NCBI RefSeq assembly: GCF_029222925.1
Contig: NZ_JARHUI010000003.1
Coordinates: 1-64,000, forward strand
DNA: 64,000 nt
Origin: Algoriphagus sp. CAU 1675
Lineage (GTDB): Bacteria; Bacteroidota; Bacteroidia; Cytophagales; Cyclobacteriaceae
Reading direction: 5' to 3'
The translations under genes and the position numbers were made by a program. The notes below the pieces were generated by a model. That model saw only the letters and a program-made list of their open reading frames with translations, ran no database searches and was not told the origin of the DNA. Below are positions 1 through 8,694 of this stretch, in pieces. Position 1 is the stretch's first letter; the number at the start of each line of letters is the position of its first letter.

Positions 1-69
1 GAAATTGTCACTGAATCTGCGAACTCTACGCTCCGATTCACTCATCGTAAATTGTTCTCGTCTTGCCAT
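1..69 (-). CDS. Transposase orfA-like protein, N-terminal fragment at window edge
   Basis: An open frame on the minus strand begins at an ATG at 67-69 and runs off the window. It encodes MARREQFTMSESERRVRRFS followed by DNF. The run of the type RRVRRFSDNF resembles the start of the helix-turn-helix OrfA protein of IS3-type insertion sequences, which often begins with a basic stretch leading into FS-x-x-F. Only 23 residues are visible, so family and completeness cannot be judged. No terminal inverted repeat was identified in the following 150 bases. Confidence 0.5.
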   Translation of the reverse strand, partial: MARREQFTMSESERRVRRFSDNF

Positions 70-221
70 TTTTTATCTAAGTTTTTTCAGACAAAAACGG
101 TCAACTTATTTCAGGCACCGACAAGTAAGAAGTGATCAGTCGGTAGAAAATAGGAAATAGTTATTAGTCCATATCTTGGAACTAAAAGACAAGATTCTAA
201 AGCTTAGAAACAGAAAAAAAT

Positions 222-259
222 AAAAGCTGAAACCGACATCATAGTCAATTTCAGCTTTT
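222..259. terminator. Bidirectional Rho-independent terminator
   Basis: A perfect 11-bp inverted repeat (AAAAGCTGAAA at 222-232, TTTCAGCTTTT at 249-259) with a 16-base loop. A T run follows on the plus strand and an A run precedes it, so it can act in both directions. It lies just past the stop codon of the DUF4301 gene and most likely ends that transcript. Confidence 0.8.
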
Positions 260-276
260 TTTTCAGTTTTTACCAT

Positions 277-1788
277 TTACTGGTGTTCGTCTCTCAATAG
301 ATCATTGACGGTTTTGACCGGGTTGAAGGTGATCAGTGGAACTTCCACAAAGAGCGTGTTCCATCCGGACATGGATCCGTTCCAAAGTCCGGGGAGTTCC
401 AAAGCCTTGAGCTCTCTTCCGCTTTTTGATTTTTCTGTGATAAAGCCCGTGTTCATGTCCCGAAACTGCATCAGGTCAAATTCCCTGCCCTTATAATCTC
501 TGGTACCACAAACCAAATCCACTGGGTTGAAATGGGTGGCTGCCTGAAAATGCTTTTTGGACTCTGGATTGTCCAAATCGATTTGGGCAGTTTCCAAAAT
601 TTGAAGAGACTGAGAACCGTCATTTTCCTTGACCCAAAACGGACCTCCTCCAGGTTCTCCGGTGTTTTTGACCATTCCACAGACGCGAATGGGTCTGTTT
701 AGTTTTCCTTTGAGAAAAGCAGCTTGGTCATTGATGGATTTGCTGTGAAAATCGGAGGGAAGTTTAGCTCCCAAATCCTTGGTGAAAACTTCTTCAGCTG
801 CCTTGACAGTTTCAGCTTGTATATGAGTGTCTAGGGCATGAAGTGCCTGAAAGACTTTTTCCTGGATTTCAAGCAATAGACCTCCTATGGCCATTTTATA
901 GTTTTTGGTTTCCTCTTTTAACCGATCGGGAACCACGTTATCGATGTTTTTGATGAAAATCAGATCCGCAGAGATATCGTTCAGGTTTTCCAGCAAAGCA
1001 CCATGTCCGGCAGGTCGGAAAAGGAGAGTCCCATCCTCTTCTTTGAAAGGTTCATTGTCCATAGTCACTGCAATGGTGTCTGTGGATTTTTTCTGAGTGG
1101 AGTAGGAGCTTTGGAAGCTCAATCCATATTTTTTGCTCAGATCAGGCAGGATACTGTCAATTTCTTCTTTGAACTTTTGCTCGTGTTCGGGTGATACGGT
1201 AAAGTGGATTTTCACAGTATTTCCTTTTCCCACGGCATATTGAACTCCTTCTATTAAATGCTCATAGGCTGGGGTTCTACGCTCGTCAGGATATCGGTGA
1301 AACTTGAGTAGGCCTTTGGGTAAATTCCCATAGCCCAATCCATCGTCCAAAAGTAAGGCTGCCAATATGGATTTGTAGTCTTTTCTGTCAAGACAGTCAT
1401 GAACACTACTTCCCTGTTTTTTCAGGGTTTCATTTAAATCCTCATAGAAGGCAAACTTTTCGATCTTGTCCATAAACTTCTGGACAAAAGGACTTTTGGA
1501 AATATCGCCGTCCCCATCTAAAAAAGAAAAAAGGTCCTTGAACATCCGTGATGCCGCACCACTTGCTGGCACAAACTTGACCACGTCAATCTCAGCGGCT
1601 TTTAGAGGATAAGTGTGGATGTAATTTCGCAATTCCCTATCGCTCATTACCTTGATCCCGTCACTTGGAGTGGCAGGTCCGGTTATATGTAAAAATGGAA
1701 ATCCGGTTTTAAAATTCTGAATTTGTTGCTCAACGGTATTCGGATCCATGCCTTGGTCCAATATCTGTTGCTTCAAACTGCTATCCAT
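277..1788 (-). CDS. DUF4301 family protein
   Basis: A 503-residue protein without signal peptide or membrane segments, so probably cytoplasmic. Full-length resemblance to the DUF4301 family, which is common in Bacteroidota and has no established function. Visible family-like segments are FVPASGAASRMFKDL around residue 75, FRPAGHGALLENLND around residue 260, and a C-terminal part with KNTGEPGGGPFWVK and HFNPVDLVCG. The glycine-rich FRPAGHGALLENL stretch resembles a nucleotide or sugar-phosphate binding loop, but that is only a guess. The gene stands alone: a terminator follows it and the pxp operon upstream is separated by about 90 bp. The family call is strong; function is unknown. Confidence 0.8.
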   Translation of the reverse strand: MDSSLKQQILDQGMDPNTVEQQIQNFKTGFPFLHITGPATPSDGIKVMSDRELRNYIHTYPLKAAEIDVVKFVPASGAASRMFKDLFSFLDGDGDISKSPFVQKFMDKIEKFAFYEDLNETLKKQGSSVHDCLDRKDYKSILAALLLDDGLGYGNLPKGLLKFHRYPDERRTPAYEHLIEGVQYAVGKGNTVKIHFTVSPEHEQKFKEEIDSILPDLSKKYGLSFQSSYSTQKKSTDTIAVTMDNEPFKEEDGTLLFRPAGHGALLENLNDISADLIFIKNIDNVVPDRLKEETKNYKMAIGGLLLEIQEKVFQALHALDTHIQAETVKAAEEVFTKDLGAKLPSDFHSKSINDQAAFLKGKLNRPIRVCGMVKNTGEPGGGPFWVKENDGSQSLQILETAQIDLDNPESKKHFQAATHFNPVDLVCGTRDYKGREFDLMQFRDMNTGFITEKSKSGRELKALELPGLWNGSMSGWNTLFVEVPLITFNPVKTVNDLLRDEHQ

Positions 1789-1879
1789 AATAAAATTTGT
1801 TAGTGGTACAGAAACTAAGATAACAGCCAGAATGACTTAACTCAATAGAAGCTCTGAATTTTTTAACTAGTGCGAAGGT

Positions 1880-2749
1880 TTAGCACATCAGTTCAAATTT
1901 TACGATGGCTCCGGGTTTCTTTTGGGCCAAATTGCCCAAGGAATTTTCAGTCACTTGAAGTACTCTGGGATAGCCCCCGGTGACTTGTGCGTCTTGCATC
2001 AGGCACAAAAGTTTCCCTCCTGAGGTCAGTTGTACCGTGCCTGGATAAACAGGGGCAGTACTGATTTCTGGGAGTTGATTGGGAAGGAGTTCCTCGAGCT
2101 GGATTGCCATTGCATTTTTCATGCTTGAAACCGTAAGCGGCTTTCCAATCAATTGTTCCTTTTCCCATTCGGTAAGCAAATGCCATTCTGGCCCCGGATA
2201 TACCTCTATACTTTCAGAAGCGTATCGATTAACATCCCATTTGACATTGGAAAAAGTGGTTTTTTTGTTTTCGATCATCAAGGGTTTGACAGGAATTTGG
2301 TCTCCTTTTTTGAAAAAGGAAAGGGGAGTAATTCCGGGATAAAAACTTCTGGATCCCAAAACGACTTCGGTTTGTATTCCACCATGAATTCCCAGATATA
2401 GAAGACTTCCTGCCGAGAAAGCTCCGATTTCTAGGATGTCATCTCTCTGGATTTGATGCAAACCGAAACTTGCCACTGTATGGTTATTAATATTGATTTT
2501 TGCCTTTGCACCTGCCAAAGCAATTTGAGTTGGCTGCTGAAACCTTAAACTTAAGCCTGGTTGAGAGATTTCTATCACAGCCGAGTTTGGGTCGTTTTTC
2601 AAAAGATGATTTACCCATTCAAAAGCCAGGGAATCTGCTGGGCCGGACATGGGGACTCCGTATAGGGCAAATCCCAGTCTGCCTTTGTCTCTGACGGTTG
2701 TGCCGGGGCCACATTTTAGAATTTCCACAAAAGCGCTCCCTGTTATCAT
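1880..2749 (-). CDS. pxpC: 5-oxoprolinase subunit C (biotin-dependent carboxyltransferase-like)
   Basis: A 289-residue protein of the KipA/PxpC family, the larger part of the cyclophilin-like pair that with PxpB and PxpA makes an ATP-dependent 5-oxoprolinase (5-oxoproline to glutamate). Family features are the N-terminal GPGTTVRDKGRLGFALYGVP, then PMSGPADSLAFEWVNHLL, and a C-terminal TSGGKLLCLMQDAQVTGGYPR. The start codon overlaps the end of pxpB by 4 bp, consistent with translational coupling. Last gene of a three-gene operon, so the call is well supported by context. Older annotation of such proteins as urea carboxylase or allophanate hydrolase parts is less likely because both partners are present. 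Confidence 0.9.
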   Translation of the reverse strand: MITGSAFVEILKCGPGTTVRDKGRLGFALYGVPMSGPADSLAFEWVNHLLKNDPNSAVIEISQPGLSLRFQQPTQIALAGAKAKININNHTVASFGLHQIQRDDILEIGAFSAGSLLYLGIHGGIQTEVVLGSRSFYPGITPLSFFKKGDQIPVKPLMIENKKTTFSNVKWDVNRYASESIEVYPGPEWHLLTEWEKEQLIGKPLTVSSMKNAMAIQLEELLPNQLPEISTAPVYPGTVQLTSGGKLLCLMQDAQVTGGYPRVLQVTENSLGNLAQKKPGAIVKFELMC

Positions 2750-3444
2750 AATCTTCTGGCAGCTTTGGGGTGACGGATCAGCAGGTCAAATTCTTTTTCC
2801 GAAATGGGAGTGAATTTTAGTCGTTCTCCTGGTTTTGCCCAGACGGGGGGATTGGATTGGACATTAAAAAACAACAAGGGACTTCTCCCAATCAAATGCC
2901 ATCCTCCGGGACTTTCCATAGGGTAAATCCCCGTTTGGGAAGCTCCAATAGCCACAGATCCTGGAGGGATACTACGATCAGGGATTTTTTTCCTTGGTGT
3001 AATGAGCTTTTTGGGTAGACCGTTGAGGTACATAAACCCCGGTAAGAAGCCGTAGAAATGAATTCTATACAGGGGATTGGAGTGTAGGGCTATAAACTCA
3101 TCCTCAGATATGTTTTTGGATGCAGCCAGTCCCTTTAGATCCCGTCCATGGGAATGGGAATAGGATACCGGAACTTCCCATAGAGTCTCGGGAAGGGAAA
3201 AATGACCTGGCTGAAATTCATTCGTTAATTTTTCTATTTCATCTTGCTCCATGGCTTTTTTCCAGAGAACGGAAAGGGTTTTAAAGCCCAAGCGGGTTTC
3301 TTGAATTTGAGCATTGAATTCCTGGGTCAACAAGGAATCAAAGGCCAATTGATCCATCAGGAGTTGGTCTGAAACTTCCTGATCCCAGTAAAACTCAGAG
3401 ATAGTCGGTGTTATAAAAGTTAGGGTAGGGCTCATGTCCACCAC
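2746..3444 (-). CDS. pxpB: 5-oxoprolinase subunit B (KipI family)
   Basis: A 232-residue KipI/PxpB-type protein, partner of PxpC in the 5-oxoprolinase complex. It shows the family segments YSHSHGRDL, FYGFLPGFMYLNGLPKKL, then PPGSVAIGASQTGIYP and SPGGWHLIGRSPL. It overlaps pxpA by 13 bp at its start and pxpC by 4 bp at its end, so the three genes form a tightly coupled operon on the minus strand. Cytoplasmic. In Bacillus the homologue KipI also inhibits the sporulation kinase KinA, a role irrelevant here; the three-gene context favours 5-oxoproline clearance. Confidence 0.9.
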   Translation of the reverse strand: MVDMSPTLTFITPTISEFYWDQEVSDQLLMDQLAFDSLLTQEFNAQIQETRLGFKTLSVLWKKAMEQDEIEKLTNEFQPGHFSLPETLWEVPVSYSHSHGRDLKGLAASKNISEDEFIALHSNPLYRIHFYGFLPGFMYLNGLPKKLITPRKKIPDRSIPPGSVAIGASQTGIYPMESPGGWHLIGRSPLLFFNVQSNPPVWAKPGERLKFTPISEKEFDLLIRHPKAARRL

Positions 3445-4160
3445 TTTTTTCGGATTTCGGGAAGGAAGGTAAGGATTCCGGGATTGTCCCCATGAAAACA
3501 GATGGTATCAGCTTGGACAGGAAGTTTGTTTCCTTCAGTAGAAATCAGGACTGAAGATTCAAACAAAGGGCTGAGCTGGTTTTGGACTTCCTCCAAGGTG
3601 GTCAATAAAGAGCCGGGTTCAGATCTGGCCAAGAGCCGAAAATCATCAGTATAGGCTCGGTCTCCGAAAATCTCAAGCCTGGTTTTCAAGCCTTGGTTTT
3701 TGGCCGCTTTTTCCATTTCCGAATGCGGCGGAACCAATACCGGTACATTTGGATAATTAAGCCTTAGGAATTGACAAAGAGTTTCTGCCAAACCAGGATT
3801 GGCTGCGGCATCATTGTAAAGCGCGCCATGGAATTTGATATGATCAATAGCTAGTCCCAATTTTTCAGCCTCTTCCATAAAAAGCGCTATTTGTTCTTGA
3901 ATGGAATTTAATAAAAGCGCTGTAGGAAGTTCGAGGGATTTTCTTCCAAAATTTTCCCGGTCCGGATAGGAAGGGTGGGCTCCGGCATTTATATGGTATT
4001 CATCACAAAGACTCAGGGTTTGGTGCACGCTATCCCGATCACCAAAATGTCCCCCACAGGCTACACTTGCAGCATCGATAAAAGGGAGAATATTTTCCTC
4101 ATGGGCAATGCCTTCACCTAGGTCACAATTGATTTGGAGATTAGTTTCCGAATTAACCAT
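3432..4160 (-). CDS. pxpA: 5-oxoprolinase subunit A (LamB/YcsF family)
   Basis: A 242-residue LamB/YcsF protein, first gene of the pxpABC operon. Family motifs are INCDLGEG at the N-terminus, SVACGGHFGDRDSV around residue 35, NAGAHPSYPDRENFGR, and HIKFHGALYNDAAANPGL in the centre, where conserved Asp and His residues are thought to make the active site. The variant ACGGHFGD replaces the more usual ACGFHAGD, which suggests a divergent Bacteroidota subgroup. With PxpB and PxpC it should convert 5-oxoproline, a spontaneous breakdown product of glutamine, into glutamate with ATP. About 140 bp separate its start from the divergent THX gene. Confidence 0.88.
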   Translation of the reverse strand: MVNSETNLQINCDLGEGIAHEENILPFIDAASVACGGHFGDRDSVHQTLSLCDEYHINAGAHPSYPDRENFGRKSLELPTALLLNSIQEQIALFMEEAEKLGLAIDHIKFHGALYNDAAANPGLAETLCQFLRLNYPNVPVLVPPHSEMEKAAKNQGLKTRLEIFGDRAYTDDFRLLARSEPGSLLTTLEEVQNQLSPLFESSVLISTEGNKLPVQADTICFHGDNPGILTFLPEIRKKWWT

Positions 4161-4299
4161 GCCCGAATTTAAATAAAGTATTGGGAGAAACTTCTTTTTG
4201 CCTGGGAGTGCAAGTTAGGATTGTGGAAGTAAGGGAGGATTTGACTGAAAATTCCTCATTTTTTAAATTTGGGTATCGTTAACTTAAACCTAACTAATT

Positions 4300-4425
4300 A
4301 TGGGAAAAGGAGATTTGAAATCCAGAAGAGGCAAAATCAATCGAGGAACTTTCGGAGCAAGCAGACCCAAAAAAGAGGCAAACAGAAAGACGAAAAGTGA
4401 AAAAATGGGATTGGTCAAAAAGTAA
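4300..4425 (+). CDS. Small ribosomal subunit protein THX
   Basis: A 41-codon gene encoding a very basic peptide that begins MGKGDLKSRRGKINRGTFGA and ends MGLVKK. The pattern MGKGDxKSxRGKIxxGxxGxxRPKK is that of the THX (bTHX) protein, which sits in the head of the 30S subunit, fits between rRNA helices and stabilises it. Lys and Arg make up roughly a third of the residues. It is divergent from pxpA, followed by a strong terminator, and so is probably a monocistronic transcript. It is short enough to be missed by length-filtered gene calling. Confidence 0.85.
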   Translation: MGKGDLKSRRGKINRGTFGASRPKKEANRKTKSEKMGLVKK

Positions 4426-4443
4426 ATCGATTGGATATAGCAC

Positions 4444-4467
4444 AGGGGCTTCGGCCCCTTCCTTTTT
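4444..4467. terminator. Terminator between convergent THX and YdeI-like genes
   Basis: Stem AGGGGC (4444-4449), TTCG tetraloop, GCCCCT (4454-4459), followed by a T run. The UUCG-type loop is unusually stable. It ends the THX transcript; the YdeI-like gene stops at 4466 on the other strand. Confidence 0.9.
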
Positions 4468-4975
4468 ATAGATTGTTGTAGAATTTGATCCATTCATTTA
4501 GTTGTTTGAAGTCCAATCTTCCCTTGGAGACTTTTAGATGATGGAGAATAGCCAGGGATTTTTTCATCCTGCTTTCCGGGTTTTTCACTTTGGAAACTAG
4601 GTAAATCAGGCTTCTTTGTTTTCCTGGAGTTAAAGTCCGGAAAAAGTCATTTCCCTCTTTGTCCTGATCCAATAATACCTCAAATTCCTCTGGGACTTCA
4701 TGGCCAAATTCACTGTTGTCTTTTTCAAGTTTTACCTGAATTGATATTCCTTGTTCCAAATGGAGGCTTTTGATCAAATCCTGATTGATCAATAGGTACC
4801 AATAGTCTTTTGCTTTCATCAGGGCCATGTGAAAAGGCCCTCGGTCCTGGAGGTAAACCAAGACCCTTCTGTGGTTTCCATCCATCATTTCCGCTGCAAT
4901 AGGATCGGGGACAGGGATGTGATTCTGCCAATGATTGAAATCAAAACGGCTCAGTTTGGCCTCAAAAGTCTTCAT
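4466..4975 (-). CDS. YdeI/OmpD-associated family protein (DUF1905 plus OmdA domains)
   Basis: A 169-residue soluble protein with two family domains. Residues 1-90 fit DUF1905, with a YLQDRGPFHMALM segment and VKLEKDNSEFG in the usual place. The C-terminal 70 residues fit the OmdA or bacteriocin-protection domain: LTPGKQRSLIYLVSKVKNPE and RMKKSLAILHHL. Related proteins are linked to cationic peptide or bacteriocin tolerance in enterobacteria; the biochemical function is not settled. The C-terminal end is trimmed compared with longer homologues. It stands alone, convergent with THX across a shared terminator. Confidence 0.8.
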   Translation of the reverse strand: MKTFEAKLSRFDFNHWQNHIPVPDPIAAEMMDGNHRRVLVYLQDRGPFHMALMKAKDYWYLLINQDLIKSLHLEQGISIQVKLEKDNSEFGHEVPEEFEVLLDQDKEGNDFFRTLTPGKQRSLIYLVSKVKNPESRMKKSLAILHHLKVSKGRLDFKQLNEWIKFYNNL

Positions 4976-5114
4976 GGAATAAAAAAAGATTAACTGCTGA
5001 TCTGTGAATTTAAAGAATTCATTCAGATCAGAGAGAAGGAATTTAAAGGATTATATATTTCTGGGAATTGATAAAAATTGGGTTACTTGAAGTTTCAACG
5101 GATTTGAACAGATC

Positions 5115-6269
5115 ATGAGTATTCCATCAAAACTTCCACAGGTAGGAACCACCATTTTTACGGTCATGTCAAAAATGGCCCAGGATTTTGGGGCAATCAA
5201 TTTATCGCAGGGGTTTCCCGGTTTTGGGTCTGATCCTGTACTACTCGAATTGGTGGCAAAATATACCCTGGAGGGTTTTAACCAATATGCCCCCATGAGC
5301 GGTATCCCTCATTTGAGGGAAATCATGGTAGAAAAGACGGAGCGATGTTATGGGGTAAAAGTTGATTCGGAAACAGAGGTTACGATTGTTTCCGGAGCAA
5401 CCGAGGCTATTTTTTCGGCAGTTACTTCAATAATTAAGCCCGGTGATGAAGTGATTGTCCTGGAGCCAGCTTATGACAGTTATGAGCCGTCAATCTTGCT
5501 CAGTGGAGGGATTCCCATTCATATTCCCTTGAAACTTCCTGATTTTTCGGTGGATTGGGACAGGGTAAGGTCAGCTGTCAACTACAAGACCAAGCTGATC
5601 ATGGTCAATTCCCCTCATAATCCTACTGGATACCTTTGGACTCAGGAAGACTTGAACCAACTGGCCGCGCTGATTTCCGACCGGGATATTTTTGTGGTCA
5701 GTGATGAAGTATATGAACACATTACATTTGATGGAAGGCCCCATCTTTCTTTGCTTACCCATCCGGTTCTTCGGGAAAAAACCTTCGTCTGTGGTTCCTA
5801 TGGAAAGACCTTCCATGTCACGGGATGGAAAATCGGTTTTTGCATTGCTCCTGAGGCATTGACCAAGGAGTTCAGGAAAATACATCAGTTTGTCACCTTT
5901 AGTACAGTCACTCCACTTCAGCATGCCTTGGCTGATTACTTGAAAACACCGGAGCATTACGAACAAATCCCAGCGTTTTATCAAAAAAAGCGGGATCTTT
6001 TTGTGGATGGATTAAAGGAAAGTGGATTGAGTTTTACTCCCGCAGAAGGAAGTTTTTTTCAGATGGCATCCTATGCGCACCTTTCGGATATGTCTGATAG
6101 GGAATTGGCAGAGCGAATGACCAAAGAACTAAAAGTAGCCTGTATTCCTGTTTCGGCCTTTTATCATGATCACAAAGACGATAAACTGATTCGTTTTTGT
6201 TTTGCCAAGGAAGAGTCAGAACTTCAGGAAGCATTGGGAAGGCTTACCAACTTAGCCTCCCTGTTTTAA
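5115..6269 (+). CDS. Methionine aminotransferase (YbdL/MnaT-like, class I PLP enzyme)
   Basis: A 384-residue fold-type I PLP aminotransferase. It has INLSQGFPGFGSDP near the N-terminus, NSPHNPTG, SDEVYEHITFDG and the PLP-lysine segment SYGKTFHVTGWKIGFC around residue 235. The SYGKTFHVTGWK version with QGFPGF is characteristic of the YbdL group, which prefers methionine and aromatic amino acids with 2-oxoacid acceptors, and fits methionine salvage. Related kynurenine aminotransferases share the fold, so substrate is inferred. The start is taken at 5115 because MSIPSKLPQVGTTIF matches the family N-terminus. It converges with the isomerase-like gene. Confidence 0.85.
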   Translation: MSIPSKLPQVGTTIFTVMSKMAQDFGAINLSQGFPGFGSDPVLLELVAKYTLEGFNQYAPMSGIPHLREIMVEKTERCYGVKVDSETEVTIVSGATEAIFSAVTSIIKPGDEVIVLEPAYDSYEPSILLSGGIPIHIPLKLPDFSVDWDRVRSAVNYKTKLIMVNSPHNPTGYLWTQEDLNQLAALISDRDIFVVSDEVYEHITFDGRPHLSLLTHPVLREKTFVCGSYGKTFHVTGWKIGFCIAPEALTKEFRKIHQFVTFSTVTPLQHALADYLKTPEHYEQIPAFYQKKRDLFVDGLKESGLSFTPAEGSFFQMASYAHLSDMSDRELAERMTKELKVACIPVSAFYHDHKDDKLIRFCFAKEESELQEALGRLTNLASLF

Positions 6270-6273
6270 AAAA

Positions 6274-6300
6274 CCAAAGCCCGAATAACTCGGGCTTTGG
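6274..6300 (-). terminator. Terminator for the minus-strand isomerase-like gene
   Basis: A perfect 11-bp inverted repeat, CCAAAGCCCGA (6274-6284) and TCGGGCTTTGG (6290-6300), with a 5-base loop. Read on the minus strand it is followed by a TTTTTT run; on the plus strand a G run follows, so it is best placed to end the minus-strand transcript. Confidence 0.8.
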
Positions 6301-6319
6301 AGGGGGGGCGATGGGCAAC

Positions 6320-7348
6320 TTATCCCAGTGCTTTCTGGCAAAATTCCAGACATTTTTGAACTTCCGTTATTGGGCTTGAGCCTTCAGGAACTTGATATTC
6401 CAATTCTATGGTAGCCGGGAAGGAGTATTTATTTTTCTGCATCATTTTGAGCACATCTCCTATTGGAGTGTCTCCTGATCCCCAAACTACATTTCCTTTT
6501 CCATTTTCAGGAGTTTGACGGTCTTTGGTGTGCATACTCATGATATGCTTGCTTTGCTTTTGAATCAAAGTCATCAAATCTTTGTGGCCTGCGGCAATAT
6601 AGTGTCCCATGTCAAGATTCAGGGCATTTTTAGGACTTTGTGCCAAAGCGGTATCCCAAAAATCGAAGGTTTGCTGCTCATGTCCATGGTATGCCACGGT
6701 CATTCCGTTTTGTTCCCCCAACTTGCCTAGTTTCAAAGTGTGGGCATCGTCAGATGGATGCTCCAAAGTGACATGACTTGCTCCCAGGGCTTTGGCAGCT
6801 CTCATTCCATAAGTGATTTCCAGTTCGCTGTTATTTTTTCCAAAAGCACTTGGTTTGAACGCATAGATGCTGACTCCGGCATCCTTGTACATTTTGCGGA
6901 TTTGCTCAAATTTCTTCATGTCGGCTTTTGCTCTCCAAGCGGCAACCTCTTTGCCATAGGAGTCAGCTTGGGCGCGCATATCAGCCATTTTTGCTTTTTC
7001 GTCCTCGGAGAGTTCCTCTCCACGTCTTTGTTTCCCCATCAGTTGAAACATAGCCATACGGTCGATTGGGTTGGCGGGCATGCCTGCAAAGCTTTCCGCT
7101 GGATCTCCCATCAGCTCGATGGCAGAAATACCGCATTCTTTCACATAACTGAGCGTGGCTTCCGCACTTTGGTCAGGTAAGGATCTAAAAGAATAAGTAA
7201 TGCATCCGATTTGTACTCCGTTAATAAGGGAATTGGGCTTGTTCAGGGATTTGATGATGGCTGGAGCTCCCTGAAGCCAGGAAGGAGCTAAAGCCAGGCC
7301 AGTAGCACCAAGTGCGGATTTGATCAGAAACTCTCTTCTGTTTTTCAT
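6320..7348 (-). CDS. Sugar phosphate isomerase/epimerase-like TIM-barrel protein, exported
   Basis: A 342-residue AP-endonuclease-2/xylose-isomerase-like TIM barrel. The N-terminus MKNRREFLIKSALGATGLAL is a leader with the RREFL form often seen in Bacteroidota exported oxidoreductases and isomerases (Tat-like). Barrel features include VQIGCITYSFRSLPDQ, ISAIELMGD, MTVAYHGHEQQT, LNLDMGHYIAAGH and MSMHTKDRQ, which carry the metal-binding Glu, His and Asp residues. An Ala/Met/Lys-rich segment around residues 110-145 looks like an inserted helix. Substrate unknown; homologues often sit in polysaccharide clusters, but this one stands alone and ends at its own terminator. Confidence 0.8.
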   Translation of the reverse strand: MKNRREFLIKSALGATGLALAPSWLQGAPAIIKSLNKPNSLINGVQIGCITYSFRSLPDQSAEATLSYVKECGISAIELMGDPAESFAGMPANPIDRMAMFQLMGKQRRGEELSEDEKAKMADMRAQADSYGKEVAAWRAKADMKKFEQIRKMYKDAGVSIYAFKPSAFGKNNSELEITYGMRAAKALGASHVTLEHPSDDAHTLKLGKLGEQNGMTVAYHGHEQQTFDFWDTALAQSPKNALNLDMGHYIAAGHKDLMTLIQKQSKHIMSMHTKDRQTPENGKGNVVWGSGDTPIGDVLKMMQKNKYSFPATIELEYQVPEGSSPITEVQKCLEFCQKALG

Positions 7349-7536
7349 GGTCTTAGGGTTTATTGAATAGGTTGAGCTATTTTATGCGATTTAAAATACT
7401 CAATATGTTTTCATGGAAATCAAGAATTGATCCTGATTTTTAAAATTTAAGGTTGAGAGGCGAATAATGTGTTTAAATGAAACATTAATTGGCATTTGGG
7501 GCCTACTTCTAGAGTTTTGTTTGTTAATTTTCGCCA

Positions 7537-7965
7537 ATGTCAACATCCATTCAAAATAGGATATTAAACGGAGTATTTCTTCCGGAACTGGAATTCAGGA
7601 CTTCCAGAAGCAGTGGACCCGGTGGTCAGAATGTCAATAAGGTTGAAACCAGAGTTCAGCTTTTTTTCAATATTGATACTTCGCTTGTTTTGACCGAGGA
7701 AGAGAAAGCTACTCTTCACCAAAAAGCTAAATCCAAAATCTCGGAGGGAGGGATTCTACAGTTGCAAGCCCAGGAGAAAAGATCCCAGTTGCAGAACAGG
7801 GAATTGGTTTTGGAGAAGTTTTATGAGTTGCTCAGGAAGGCTTTTGAAAGAAGGAAGGCCCGAAAAGCTACAAAACCCGGGAAAGCCGCTGTAGAAAAGC
7901 GCTTAAAAGCCAAAAAATCCCAAGCTCAGAAAAAAGCCAACCGATCCTGGAAGAGGGAAGATTAA
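7537..7965 (+). CDS. arfB: Alternative ribosome-rescue factor ArfB (peptidyl-tRNA hydrolase)
   Basis: A 142-residue class I release-factor-like protein that frees ribosomes stalled on mRNAs without a stop codon by hydrolysing peptidyl-tRNA. The catalytic GGQ is at residues 29-31 inside RSSGPGGQNVNKVETRV. There is no codon-recognition domain. The C-terminal 40 residues are rich in Lys, Arg and Ala (RRKARKATKPGKAA and KAKKSQAQKKANRSW), which is the tail that enters the empty mRNA channel. Length is typical for ArfB/YaeJ. It converges on the DtxR-type gene with a 19-bp gap and no visible terminator. Confidence 0.93.
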   Translation: MSTSIQNRILNGVFLPELEFRTSRSSGPGGQNVNKVETRVQLFFNIDTSLVLTEEEKATLHQKAKSKISEGGILQLQAQEKRSQLQNRELVLEKFYELLRKAFERRKARKATKPGKAAVEKRLKAKKSQAQKKANRSWKRED

Positions 7966-7984
7966 AGATTTGAATAGTATTTTC

Positions 7985-8644
7985 TCAGTCCAATATTCGA
8001 ACCAGGAGTTTTTCGCAGACTTTTTCACTCAGTGTTTCGGCACTTTTTCCTTCATAGCTCACCACCATGCTTTGGTCAAAGGGTTCCTTGGACACCACCT
8101 TCAACTCCATTCCCAATGAAAGATTTCGGCTGTTGAGGAACTGTAAAAATTCCGTGGATGAATCTGCCAATGCAGCCAGCAACACTTCCTGACCTGCTTT
8201 TGCCTGGGAAAGGTTTTTGTAATGGATTTCCTGCATACGTCCCAACTTGTCGGGAATAGGGGAGCCATGTGGATCTACCGTTGGATAGCCCATCATTTCA
8301 TCCATGCGCTCAAATAATTTTTGTGCATGGATATGCTCCACTTGCTCAGCTATTTCATGAACTTCTTCCCAACCAAAGCCCATTTTGGTCACCAGGAACA
8401 TTTCTGTCAATCTATGCTTTCGGATGACCAAAGCAGCAGTCTTTTTTCCTTCGGGGGTAAGTAAGACCGGTTTGTATTTTTCATAAATCACCCATCCCTG
8501 TTTCTGAAGGTTTTTGACCATACTGTTTACAGTAGGCATGCTGACCTGCATTTGATGCGCCAATTCAGAAATATTCACCTCCCCTTGGGGATTGGCCAGA
8601 TTGAACAGGGCTTTCAGGTAGTTTTCTTCCGTGGTTGATGCCAT
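7985..8644 (-). CDS. Metal-dependent DtxR/MntR-family transcriptional regulator
   Basis: A 219-residue repressor of the DtxR/IdeR/MntR family. Residues 1-65 form the winged helix-turn-helix (SMPTVNSMVKNLQKQGWV). The dimerisation and metal-binding part follows, with RKHRLTEMFLVTKMGF and HEIAEQVEHIHAQKLFERMD holding the His and Glu ligands. The C-terminal 70 residues fit the FeoA-like SH3 domain. Such proteins bind DNA when loaded with Fe(II) or Mn(II). It is divergent from a TonB receptor gene, and the space between them carries a palindrome over the receptor promoter, so the receptor is its likely target. Which metal it senses cannot be told from sequence alone. Confidence 0.9.
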   Translation of the reverse strand: MASTTEENYLKALFNLANPQGEVNISELAHQMQVSMPTVNSMVKNLQKQGWVIYEKYKPVLLTPEGKKTAALVIRKHRLTEMFLVTKMGFGWEEVHEIAEQVEHIHAQKLFERMDEMMGYPTVDPHGSPIPDKLGRMQEIHYKNLSQAKAGQEVLLAALADSSTEFLQFLNSRNLSLGMELKVVSKEPFDQSMVVSYEGKSAETLSEKVCEKLLVRILD

Positions 8645-8694
8645 AGCTTCTAGTTTGGAATCTCAAATATGATTTATTTTTTCTAAAAAAGAAT